Made by a program: the position numbers and the translations under genes
In this document: positions 6,515-12,568 of the stretch, in pieces
Layout of the letters: every line of letters begins with the position of its first letter
Position numbering within the stretch: position 1 is the first letter of the stretch
Source of the DNA: Desulfobacterales bacterium
GTDB taxonomy: Bacteria; Desulfobacterota; DSM-4660; Desulfatiglandales; B25-G16
Length of the DNA stretch: 12,568 nt
Direction of reading: 5' to 3'
Assembly: GCA_013375335.1 (NCBI GenBank)
Contig: JABXJZ010000019.1
Span: forward strand, 1 to 12,568
The notes under the pieces: model-generated
Told to the model about the DNA's origin: nothing
Seen by the model: the letters and a program-made list of their open reading frames with translations, nothing else
The model's database searches: none

Positions 6515-7528
6515 GTGGCCATAAAAATGCGTTCTATGATCGATGACCTTCTGGTTCCCGCCTCCCTTCCAGATAAAACAGAACGGGTATCCCTTATTCA
6601 GACCCATATCTCTCTCGTTTTCCTTGCAGATGAATTCGTCTACAAGATAAAAAAACCGGTCAATCTTGGATTCCTAGACTTCTCAACCTTGAAAAAGAGA
6701 CTCTATTACTGTCATCAAGAGGTCATACTGAACAGGCGACTATCAAGGGATACCTATATGGGCGTGCTGCCAATACTCAACGACGGTGGATTCTACAGGA
6801 TGGGAATAGGGGAGGGGAGGGTTGCTGAATACGCAGTCAAGATGAAAAGGCTCCCCGATGAAATGCTCATGAAATCGGTATTTCTCCGAGGAGAACTGAA
6901 AGGTGAGCACCTCAAGAGGATTGTGAGGGTGCTTGCGAGATTTCATCTAAGCGCCCGAAATTCCTCAGATATTGATAAGTTCGGTGACCCACAAATGTTC
7001 AGGGTAAATACAGATGAGAATTTTGCCCAGACCGAGCGATATATTGGAACGACAATTCAACGAAAGGACTTCGACGCCCTCAAGAGATGGACAGCAGATT
7101 TTTACCGCTCAGGCAGGGAGGCTTTCCTCAGGAGGATAAAGACCAAGAAGATCAGGGACTGCCACGGTGACCTCCACATGGAACATATCTGCCTCACGGA
7201 GGCTCTCCCGATATTCGATTGTATTGAATTCAACAAGAGATTCAGATATACTGACAGTGTGTGTGACATCGCCTTTCTGGTGATGGATTTGGAATACCAC
7301 AGAGGAAATGCCCATTCTAAGATACTCTGGGATCGCTATAAGGAAATGGCAGGGGAAGAGGCCGACGTAGATTCCCTGCTTACCTTTTACAAAGTTTATC
7401 GAGCCTTTGTGAGGGGAAAGGTGAGCAGTTTCCAGCTCAACGATGAAAATATAGAAGCGGAAAAAAAGGAGGAAGCTATAGGGACGGCACAGAGGTACTT
7501 CAGCCTCGCTAGGTCTTATATAGGGTGA
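6515..7528 (+). CDS. Aminoglycoside phosphotransferase-like kinase (COG2187 type)
   Basis: This protein has the protein-kinase-like fold of aminoglycoside phosphotransferases, of the kind usually fused to a P-loop kinase domain. Seen here: FVYKIKKPVNLGFLDFSTLKKR (41-62), typical of COG2187, with a likely ATP-contacting lysine; the catalytic loop DCHGDLHMEH (215-224) with D219; and the metal-binding D235 in FDCIEFN. RYTDSVCDIAFLVMDLEYH (244-262) is again family-typical. The Asn expected after the catalytic loop is His (H224). The start is GTG at 6515 with AAGGCAGG just upstream; ATGs at residues 5 and 8 are alternatives. The partner kinase domain is encoded seven bases downstream as a separate gene. 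The substrate of this family is not known and antibiotic resistance should not be assumed. Confidence 0.85.
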   Translation: MAIKMRSMIDDLLVPASLPDKTERVSLIQTHISLVFLADEFVYKIKKPVNLGFLDFSTLKKRLYYCHQEVILNRRLSRDTYMGVLPILNDGGFYRMGIGEGRVAEYAVKMKRLPDEMLMKSVFLRGELKGEHLKRIVRVLARFHLSARNSSDIDKFGDPQMFRVNTDENFAQTERYIGTTIQRKDFDALKRWTADFYRSGREAFLRRIKTKKIRDCHGDLHMEHICLTEALPIFDCIEFNKRFRYTDSVCDIAFLVMDLEYHRGNAHSKILWDRYKEMAGEEADVDSLLTFYKVYRAFVRGKVSSFQLNDENIEAEKKEEAIGTAQRYFSLARSYIG

Positions 7529-7535
7529 GCTAATT

Positions 7536-8138
7536 ATGAGAGAACCATTTGTAGATTTCATCAAAAGGGAAATGGTGCCTGAGACAGTACTGATCGCGTG
7601 CGGGCTCCCAGCTTCGTACAAAACCGAAACCACAGAGGTTATAGCTGAGCTGAAAGGTTATACGATATTGAGAACAGACCTAATCAGGCTTGAAGCGCTA
7701 AAAGGCGAGGATATCTTTGACGAGAAGGTTGCATCCGATATGAAAAAGAGGCAGCTTGTTTATGATAAGATGTTCTCCCGTGCGGATGAGCTCGCAGGCA
7801 AAGGCCAAGGGATCATTCTGGATGCCACCTTTATCACCCAAGCCCTCAGGAGGAGGGCCGCCGAGATAGCTGCAAGACATGACAAGGTCTTTGTTATCGA
7901 ACAAACACAGTGCCCCCAGGCGGTTTCTCTCAGAAGGATATCCGAGAGAACCAGAGAGAACTATGAATCAAATGCCCTGACCGAGCAGGCCTATCTAAAT
8001 AACAAGGAGAGATTCGAGCCAGTTGACCTAGAGGACCTAAAAAACCTATATCCCTCTCTAAACATCGTGCACCTCCTGGTTGATACGACCTCCGATTTGG
8101 TTGACGAATGGTTTGTAATCGGCGAGGTAAAGGGGTAA
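7536..8138 (+). CDS. P-loop kinase/ATPase (COG0645 type) with altered Walker A
   Basis: This 200-residue P-loop protein resembles the C-terminal half of bifunctional aminoglycoside-phosphotransferase/ATP-binding proteins. The nucleotide loop is G23-LPAS-Y28-K29-T30, so Lys and Thr are kept but the Gly before Lys is Tyr (codon TAC). RTDLIR (46-51), with Asp in the position of a substrate-binding acid, and ILDATFI (94-100) as the Walker B-like strand follow. An Arg-rich lid SLRRISERTR (131-140) is visible, as in small-molecule kinases. It starts seven bases after the preceding kinase gene, with GGGTGAG as a plausible Shine-Dalgarno, so the two are almost certainly cotranslated and act together. 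The substrate is unknown. Confidence 0.8.
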   Translation: MREPFVDFIKREMVPETVLIACGLPASYKTETTEVIAELKGYTILRTDLIRLEALKGEDIFDEKVASDMKKRQLVYDKMFSRADELAGKGQGIILDATFITQALRRRAAEIAARHDKVFVIEQTQCPQAVSLRRISERTRENYESNALTEQAYLNNKERFEPVDLEDLKNLYPSLNIVHLLVDTTSDLVDEWFVIGEVKG

Positions 8139-8193
8139 CTATTGCCCTGATCAATCATGACGGGTTTCCTGAGAAAGGGGAAATAATAACGGG

Positions 8194-9087
8194 ATGAAGT
8201 TAGGAAAGACACCGAAATCAGTGGGGATAATCTTCAAGCCCAATTTCGAGCCTGCAAAGAGGGAGTCTCAGCGCCTAAGTGATTGGTTCACGGAAAGAGG
8301 AATAACTGCATATACGGAAGAGATGGTATCCAGGTCCTACTTAAGTCAATGCCTTGAGGAGGAAACACGTATACCGGATACAGTCGACTTGGTTGTGGTG
8401 TTGGGTGGGGATGGAACATTGCTGGGGGCAGCGCGGAAGGTTGGTCGATATGGCCTCCCTATCTTGGGTGTTAATATTGGAGGCCTTGGTTTTTTGACGG
8501 AGACTCCGTTAAAGAGGCTCTATAAGCACATGGAGAGGCTTATCGCCGGAGAGATAGAGGTTGAAACCAGGCTCATGGTGGAGGCCAGCGTCTTGAGAGA
8601 TGATGAGGAGAAATGCCGTCTTGCAGTCTTGAATGATGCGGTTATTAACAAAGGCGCGTTGGCCAGGATTATTGACCTGAGGGTGTCCATCGATGGTCGT
8701 TTTCTGACCACTTTTGGGGCAGATGGGCTCATAGTATCCTCTCCCACAGGCTCAACAGGCTATAACCTTTCTGCTGGAGGCCCCATACTCTATCCAAATC
8801 TAGACGCATTGATATTGACGCCAATATGCCCATTTACTTTGACGCAGAGGCCTATTATCCTGCCGGATACCTCAGTCATAGAGATTACGATGGGAGAAGA
8901 TAGCGAGGAGGTAACCCTTACCTTTGATGGCCAGGTTGGCTTCGATCTTATGGATAATGACAGGGTTATTGTCTCCAAGTCAGAGAAAAACCTGCAACTG
9001 ATTAAATCCCCCGATCAAGACTATTTTGATATCTTAAGGACAAAACTGAAATGGGGTGAATCTTCTTTCAACAAGGCAGACCAGTAA
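8194..9087 (+). CDS. nadK: NAD kinase
   Basis: NAD kinase phosphorylates NAD to NADP with ATP or polyphosphate and is normally essential. The diagnostic residues are all present: VVLGGDGTLLGAAR (68-81) with catalytic D73, NIGGLGFLTE (94-103), the ND pair N147-D148 in VLNDAVI, and the long GADGLIVSSPTGSTGYNLSAGGPI block (175-198). PFTLTQRPIILP (213-224) completes the C-terminal sheet. Length (297) is typical. The ATG at 8194 has GAAAGGGG upstream at somewhat long spacing. It follows the kinase pair after 55 bases, and its end overlaps the proposed start of the DUF4911 gene by 32 bases. Confidence 0.97.
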   Translation: MKLGKTPKSVGIIFKPNFEPAKRESQRLSDWFTERGITAYTEEMVSRSYLSQCLEEETRIPDTVDLVVVLGGDGTLLGAARKVGRYGLPILGVNIGGLGFLTETPLKRLYKHMERLIAGEIEVETRLMVEASVLRDDEEKCRLAVLNDAVINKGALARIIDLRVSIDGRFLTTFGADGLIVSSPTGSTGYNLSAGGPILYPNLDALILTPICPFTLTQRPIILPDTSVIEITMGEDSEEVTLTFDGQVGFDLMDNDRVIVSKSEKNLQLIKSPDQDYFDILRTKLKWGESSFNKADQ

Positions 9088-9301
9088 GTACACCTTGTCT
9101 GTAGATACGAAGGAGATATGTTGGTTACAATGGATCATAGAGTCCTATGACGGGATGGCCTCTGTGAGAACAATCGATCCGGCAAATGGCGAGATTGAGA
9201 TCTCTATAGCTCCAGGGTGCGATGAGGAAATCTTCCCACTTATCAAATACCTAAAAGAAGAGGGGAGTATTCATGTCAAGGCAGAGGGGTCTTATCGATA
9301 G
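9056..9301 (+). CDS. DUF4911 domain protein
   Basis: This small protein (81 residues from the GTG at 9056) matches what I recall of DUF4911: a VDTKEICWLQWIIESYDGMA segment (16-35), then VRTIDPANGEIEISIAPGCDEEIFPLIKYL (37-66). The function is unknown. Such genes often lie just before miaB in deltaproteobacterial genomes (from memory). The start is uncertain: GTG at 9056 overlaps the end of nadK by 32 bases and has a weak Shine-Dalgarno, while TTG at 9095 would give 68 residues beginning just before the conserved part. The stop is TAG. The downstream 36-codon frame is in the same phase. Confidence 0.7.
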   Translation: MNLLSTRQTSKYTLSVDTKEICWLQWIIESYDGMASVRTIDPANGEIEISIAPGCDEEIFPLIKYLKEEGSIHVKAEGSYR

Positions 9302-9322
9302 GAGCCCCAAGTTGAAGTAAAG

Positions 9323-9433
9323 ATGGACAAAGATCACCTCTTTCATGGCGAGCACCCCTATGGTGCCTTTTCTATGAAGACAGGAGACGTTAAGAAGATC
9401 ATCATAAAGGACTTGACAGAGCAGGGTAGATAA
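9323..9433 (+). CDS. Possible 36-residue protein between DUF4911 and miaB genes
   Basis: An ATG at 9323 opens 36 codons ending in TAA at 9431-9433, one base before the miaB start. The product begins MDKDHLFHGEHPYGAFSM and ends KDLTEQGR; it is charged, with no membrane segment and no family I recognise. The frame is the same as that of the DUF4911 gene, so the two are separated only by one TAG and seven sense codons. The ribosome-binding site (AAGTAAAG) is poor. It may be a genuine small gene, a detached C-terminal piece of the DUF4911 protein, or chance. Confidence 0.35.
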   Translation: MDKDHLFHGEHPYGAFSMKTGDVKKIIIKDLTEQGR

Positions 9434-9434
9434 G

Positions 9435-10763
9435 TTGGCCCGGTCATTTCACATTACAACCTTCGGCTGTCAGATGAATGAGCGTGATTCCGACTCAATC
9501 AGCCAGATCCTTGTCGATAAAGGCTATAGGCAGACGGAGAGCATTGACGATGCTGACATCATCTTGATCAATACCTGCGCAGTCAGACAGAAGGCCGAAG
9601 AGAAGGCATTGACCCATATTGGTCGATTGTCTCGTGTAAAGAGGAAGAGACCGGATTTGATTGCCGGCATCATTGGATGTGTAGCCCAAGAAAGAGGGAT
9701 AGACCTCTTCGAGCGCTTCCCCTATCTTGATTTAGTCTTGGGCCCACGGAATATCTATCACCTAGGTAAGTTCCTCTCTCAAATCAAGGAAGGAAGGCGG
9801 AGGATTTCCTCTCTCGATCTGGCTAGTGACCCTACCTCTGTCCCCAAGTGCAATGGCTATTTGAAGGGCAGGGTTAAGAGTTTCTTAAAGATTATGGAGG
9901 GCTGTGATAATTTTTGTACCTATTGCATCGTTCCCTTTGTTCGAGGGAGGGAGGTAAGCCTGCCTGCGGAGAGGATTATCGATGAAGCTAAATACTTAGT
10001 GAGCCAAGGTATAAAGGAGATTACCCTTGTAGGACAGAATGTAAACTCCTATAACACAAAAAACAAGGCGCTACCCACGTTTCCTGGCCTGCTCAGAAGT
10101 TTGGATAGTATAGCAGGCCTAGAGAGGCTCCGCTTTACAACTTCCCACCCCAAGGATTTATCCGATGAGCTCATAGATCTTTTTGCCGAACTAAAAAGCC
10201 TTTGTCCACACATTCACTTGCCGGTGCAGTCAGGCTCGAATAAGGTACTGAGGCTTATGAACAGGAGATACACAAGGGATGACTATACTGATTTGATAAG
10301 ACGCCTCAGGAAAACAAGGCCTGATATAGCAATCACGAGTGATATGATGGTTGGTTTTCCAGGTGAAACGGAAAGGGATTTTGAGGATAGTTTAGGGTTG
10401 ATAGAGACGATAGAATTTGATAGCCTCTTCTCGTTCAAATATTCTGAAAGACCGGGAATTATGGCCCTACAGCTGCCGGGAAAGATCAAGGAGAAAGAGA
10501 AACAGACACGCCTGTCTATCTTGCAAGACCGGCAAAGGGGGATAACCCTATCGAAAAATAGGTCGCTTGAAGGGACACTTCAAGAAATCCTGGTTGAAGG
10601 CCCTGCTAGAAGAGGGGATAGTCAGCTAACCGGAAGGACCTTAGGCAATAAGGTGGTCAATTTCCCCTCGAGGACTGATCTTAAAGGGAGGCTGGTGAGG
10701 GTAAGGATTGTTCAGGGTCTTCAGAACTCATTGCGTGGTGAGTTACTTGATAGGCAAGATTAG
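9435..10763 (+). CDS. miaB: tRNA-2-methylthio-N6-dimethylallyladenosine synthase MiaB
   Basis: MiaB is a radical SAM methylthiotransferase that adds a methylthio group to i6A37 of tRNAs reading codons that begin with U. The N-terminal UPF0004 domain carries the auxiliary-cluster cysteines C12 (FGCQMNERDSD), C48 (NTCAVRQKAEEKA) and C82 (GCVAQERG). The radical SAM cluster is C157-x3-C161-x2-C164 in EGCDNFCTYCIVPFVRGRE. LVGQNVNSY, the HIHLPVQSGSNKVL block and MVGFPGET follow, and a C-terminal TRAM domain occupies roughly 375-440. TCAVR and GQNVNSY favour MiaB over MtaB or RimO. Length (442) is typical. The start is a TTG at 9435, as no ATG precedes the conserved N terminus; GCAGGG lies upstream. 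The preceding small frame ends one base before it. Confidence 0.96.
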   Translation: MARSFHITTFGCQMNERDSDSISQILVDKGYRQTESIDDADIILINTCAVRQKAEEKALTHIGRLSRVKRKRPDLIAGIIGCVAQERGIDLFERFPYLDLVLGPRNIYHLGKFLSQIKEGRRRISSLDLASDPTSVPKCNGYLKGRVKSFLKIMEGCDNFCTYCIVPFVRGREVSLPAERIIDEAKYLVSQGIKEITLVGQNVNSYNTKNKALPTFPGLLRSLDSIAGLERLRFTTSHPKDLSDELIDLFAELKSLCPHIHLPVQSGSNKVLRLMNRRYTRDDYTDLIRRLRKTRPDIAITSDMMVGFPGETERDFEDSLGLIETIEFDSLFSFKYSERPGIMALQLPGKIKEKEKQTRLSILQDRQRGITLSKNRSLEGTLQEILVEGPARRGDSQLTGRTLGNKVVNFPSRTDLKGRLVRVRIVQGLQNSLRGELLDRQD

Positions 10764-10786
10764 GACATCTGCTAAGTTACCCTAAG

Positions 10787-11650
10787 ATGGGACAAGAATA
10801 CGATTACAAGAAGGAAAATCTCCTGATCGTTGACGATGAGATGGTGGTAGGCAGAGGCCTAAGGGATCTACTGCTGAATTTAGGGTTTAACGCTGACTTC
10901 ATCGGCAATGGAAAACATGCATTAGAGCAACTGAGAGATGAAAAATATACTTTCTTGATCACCGATATAGGTATGCCGGAACTTGATGGCATTGAACTTA
11001 TAAAGACGGTGAGGAGACAAGCCCCTCACATAAATATAATCGCCATGACTGATGATAAAGACTGTCCCTTCATGGATGTCATAGATGCCGGAGCAGATGA
11101 TTTTATTAGCAAGCCCTTTGAGATTGGTGAAATGGAGGCCAAGATCAAGAGGATCTTGATAGAAAGAAAGACGAGAGATGAACTGGCCAGGTTATCAATA
11201 ACCGATAATCTCACTGGTCTCTTTAATCAACGGCATTTCTACAACAGACTGAAGGAAGAGATTGGCAGGACAAAGCGGCTGAAGCATCCACTATCGTTAA
11301 TCCTCTTAGACCTGGATAATTTCAAAGAGTTCAATGATCGATATGGTCATCTTACTGGTGATAGGATGCTCGAGAGGTGTGGAAAGATCATTCGTTCACA
11401 CGTCAGGGCGAATGTGGATATAGCCTTCAGATACGGAGGTGACGAATTCGCCGTTATTCTCGTTGAGGCGGGCCACAAAATTGCTCGAAACATAGGCGCA
11501 CGGCTGAAACGAGGATTTGAGGAACACGGGGGTGGTGTGACAGCAAGTATAGGCCTTGCAACCTATTCAAGGGAAATGAGCGAAAAGGACTTCGTTGAAT
11601 TAGCTGATAGAAACCTTTTGTCTATAAAGAAAAAGAAGGGGATCCGGTGA
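10787..11650 (+). CDS. Response regulator with REC and GGDEF domains (diguanylate cyclase)
   Basis: The 287 residues contain an N-terminal receiver domain and a C-terminal GGDEF domain that makes cyclic di-GMP from two GTP. In the receiver, the acidic pocket D16-D17, phospho-acceptor D60 (LITDIGMPELDG), T88 and K109 (SKPF) are intact. The cyclase part has SITDNLTGLFNQRHF (137-151), DLDNFKEFNDRYGH (175-188) and an intact GGDEF at 217-221. At the inhibitory site the sequence is R207-ANV-D211, with one extra residue compared with RxxD, so product inhibition may be weak or absent. There is no membrane segment, and no partner histidine kinase in view. It follows miaB after 23 bases and is likely cotranscribed; the ATG at 10787 has only a poor Shine-Dalgarno. 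Confidence 0.94.
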   Translation: MGQEYDYKKENLLIVDDEMVVGRGLRDLLLNLGFNADFIGNGKHALEQLRDEKYTFLITDIGMPELDGIELIKTVRRQAPHINIIAMTDDKDCPFMDVIDAGADDFISKPFEIGEMEAKIKRILIERKTRDELARLSITDNLTGLFNQRHFYNRLKEEIGRTKRLKHPLSLILLDLDNFKEFNDRYGHLTGDRMLERCGKIIRSHVRANVDIAFRYGGDEFAVILVEAGHKIARNIGARLKRGFEEHGGGVTASIGLATYSREMSEKDFVELADRNLLSIKKKKGIR

Positions 11651-11654
11651 GAAT

Positions 11655-11684
11655 TTGCAGATTATATGTCTGATAAGATATATT
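11655..11684 (+). promoter_or_regulatory. Weak candidate promoter ahead of the bS22-like small gene
   Basis: TTGCAG (11655-11660) is followed after 18 bases by TATATT (11679-11684), five of six matches at -10 but only three at -35. The region is clearly A/T-rich and lies about 70 bases before the ATG at 11757. Confidence 0.3.
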
Positions 11685-11756
11685 ATGTAAACAAATGCTC
11701 GATTTCGCACATTATCATCCCCCAACCCTATTGAAGTCTCGGGGTCTTTCAGCTTC

Positions 11757-11849
11757 ATGAGCAGCGTTGTAAAAAAAAGAAAGAAGAAGATAAGGAAACA
11801 CAAATATCGAAAGCTCCTCAAATCTACGCGGCACAAAAAGAAGAGATAA
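11757..11849 (+). CDS. AURKAIP1/COX24-domain small basic protein (bS22-like ribosomal protein)
   Basis: An ATG at 11757 opens 30 codons ending TAA. The product starts MSSVVKKRKKKIRKHKYRK, continues LLKSTRHKKKR, and is more than half Lys/Arg. It matches the pattern of the AURKAIP1/COX24 (DUF1713) family, in which bacterial members read roughly M-x-S-V-x-K-[KW]-R-[RK]-K-x-M/I-x-K-[KH]-K-[HY]-R-K-x-L-[RK]-x-T-R. The family includes mitochondrial mS38 and mycobacterial bS22, a small-subunit protein near the decoding-side interface. A Shine-Dalgarno is not obvious (CGGGG about 12 bases upstream). The gene stands alone after the GGDEF gene and ends 12 bases before the convergent dehydrogenase. It is too short for most gene finders and easily missed. 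An A8 run (11771-11778) lies inside the coding sequence. Confidence 0.8.
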   Translation: MSSVVKKRKKKIRKHKYRKLLKSTRHKKKR

Positions 11850-11861
11850 CGATTACCCCCT

Positions 11862-12568
11862 CTACTTATACCATCCCTCACCGGTCTTCTTACCGAGTTT
11901 ACCTGCCCTCACCATTGTCTTCAACAGGTTTGGCGCCACCCATTTATTCTCCTTGTTCAGTTCGTTATAAAGGTATTCACTCACGAGGTATGCTATATCA
12001 ATACCCGTCAGATCCATCAGTTCAAAGGGGCCCATGGGGTAATTAAGGCCATTTTTTACCGCCTTATCCACATCCTCAATAGAGGCAATGCCCTGCTCAA
12101 CGATCTTGATAGCCTCAAGAAAATGGGGAATCATTATCCTGTTGACTATAAAACCAGGCGAATCGTTTTTCACCTCTACAGTTACCTTACCCATTTTCTG
12201 AGCCAATTCGCTAGTAGTCTTTATCGTTTCGTCGCTCGTCGAATATCCCCTGATAACCTCTACCAGCCTCATCAGAGGAGCAGGATTGAAAAAATGCATC
12301 CCACATACCTTATCAGGTCGCTTGGTGCTCGCTCCTATCTCCGTAATAGACATCGACGACGTGTTCGTAGTCAGCACAACCTCAGGCCTGCACAGGTCAT
12401 CCAATTCCTTAAAGACCCTCTTCTTGAGACCTAAATCCTCACTAACAGCTTCTACGACGAAGTCAACATCCCTGAGGTCGCCAATATCTATTGTACCTCT
12501 AATACGGCCTATGATAGCATCCTTCTCCTTGGTATCCATCTTCCCCTTTTCAACACTCTTGGCAAGGA
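11862..12568 (-). CDS. 3-hydroxyacyl-CoA (3-hydroxybutyryl-CoA) dehydrogenase, N-terminus outside window
   Basis: This enzyme interconverts 3-hydroxyacyl-CoA and 3-oxoacyl-CoA with NAD(P)H in beta-oxidation or butyrate formation. The frame is open to base 12568, reading LAKSVEKGKMDTKEK across the edge, so the ATG at 12539 is internal and the Rossmann GxGxxG start is missing. Counting from that Met: FVVEAVSEDL (27-36), TTNTSSMSIT (57-66), the catalytic His H82 in GMHFFNPAP with its Glu partner E94, then KNDSPGFIVNRI, and the C-terminal dimer domain GLNYPMGPFELMDLTGID. It ends in KLGKKTGEGWYK and TAG, close to the usual family end. It converges on the bS22-like gene. Any butyryl/crotonyl-CoA pathway partners would lie beyond the window. 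Confidence 0.93.
   Translation of the reverse strand, partial: LAKSVEKGKMDTKEKDAIIGRIRGTIDIGDLRDVDFVVEAVSEDLGLKKRVFKELDDLCRPEVVLTTNTSSMSITEIGASTKRPDKVCGMHFFNPAPLMRLVEVIRGYSTSDETIKTTSELAQKMGKVTVEVKNDSPGFIVNRIMIPHFLEAIKIVEQGIASIEDVDKAVKNGLNYPMGPFELMDLTGIDIAYLVSEYLYNELNKENKWVAPNLLKTMVRAGKLGKKTGEGWYK

Noticed and set aside
6515..7528. Antibiotic-resistance aminoglycoside phosphotransferase.
   Set aside because: The motifs are those of the COG2187 family linked to a P-loop kinase, not of characterised resistance enzymes, and the context is chromosomal housekeeping.
7109..7633. Long antisense open frame (174 codons) across the kinase pair.
   Set aside because: It opposes two genes with clear family motifs, spans their junction, and shows no recognisable domain.
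9299..9301. TAG between DUF4911 and the small frame as a pyrrolysine or read-through codon.
   Set aside because: TAG also ends the deacetylase, peptidase, miaB and dehydrogenase genes here, so it serves as an ordinary stop; no read-through signal is visible.

Overview
The window looks like the chromosome of an uncultured, anaerobe-like member of the Deltaproteobacteria/Desulfobacterota or a close relative. This is an inference from gene content: nadK followed by a DUF4911 protein and miaB, a COG2187/COG0645 kinase pair, a REC-GGDEF protein, and a hydroxyacyl-CoA dehydrogenase of the butyrate/beta-oxidation type. Coding density is high and base composition looks moderate. No mobile element, CRISPR array, tRNA or rRNA was seen. 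Most genes are housekeeping or metabolic, and I do not see an obvious new multi-gene defence or biosynthetic system.

Left part (1-3007, minus strand, read right to left): a DUF456 membrane protein, a Sir2-family NAD-dependent deacylase, a zinc-dependent histone-deacetylase-superfamily (AcuC-like) protein, and the N-terminal part of a radical SAM protein. The radical SAM frame breaks right at its GG(E) motif near the window edge. Two mechanistically different lysine deacylases side by side suggest control of protein acylation, possibly of acyl-CoA synthetases.

Middle (3008-6514): a 244-base divergent spacer holds a strong 44-base inverted repeat and a promoter for a P1-family (S58) peptidase. 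Converging on it is a two-gene minus-strand operon in which a purine nucleoside phosphorylase overlaps an MTA/SAH-type deaminase by ATGA. Together they could turn 5'-methylthioadenosine into 5'-methylthioinosine and then into hypoxanthine and a sugar phosphate.

Right part (6515-11849, plus strand): after a divergent promoter region comes a long co-directional run. It contains an aminoglycoside-phosphotransferase-like kinase, a P-loop kinase with an altered Walker A, NAD kinase, a DUF4911 protein, a 36-codon open frame, MiaB, a REC-GGDEF diguanylate cyclase, and a 30-residue AURKAIP1/COX24-type (bS22-like) basic protein. From the right edge a convergent 3-hydroxyacyl-CoA dehydrogenase enters; its N-terminal NAD-binding start lies outside the window.
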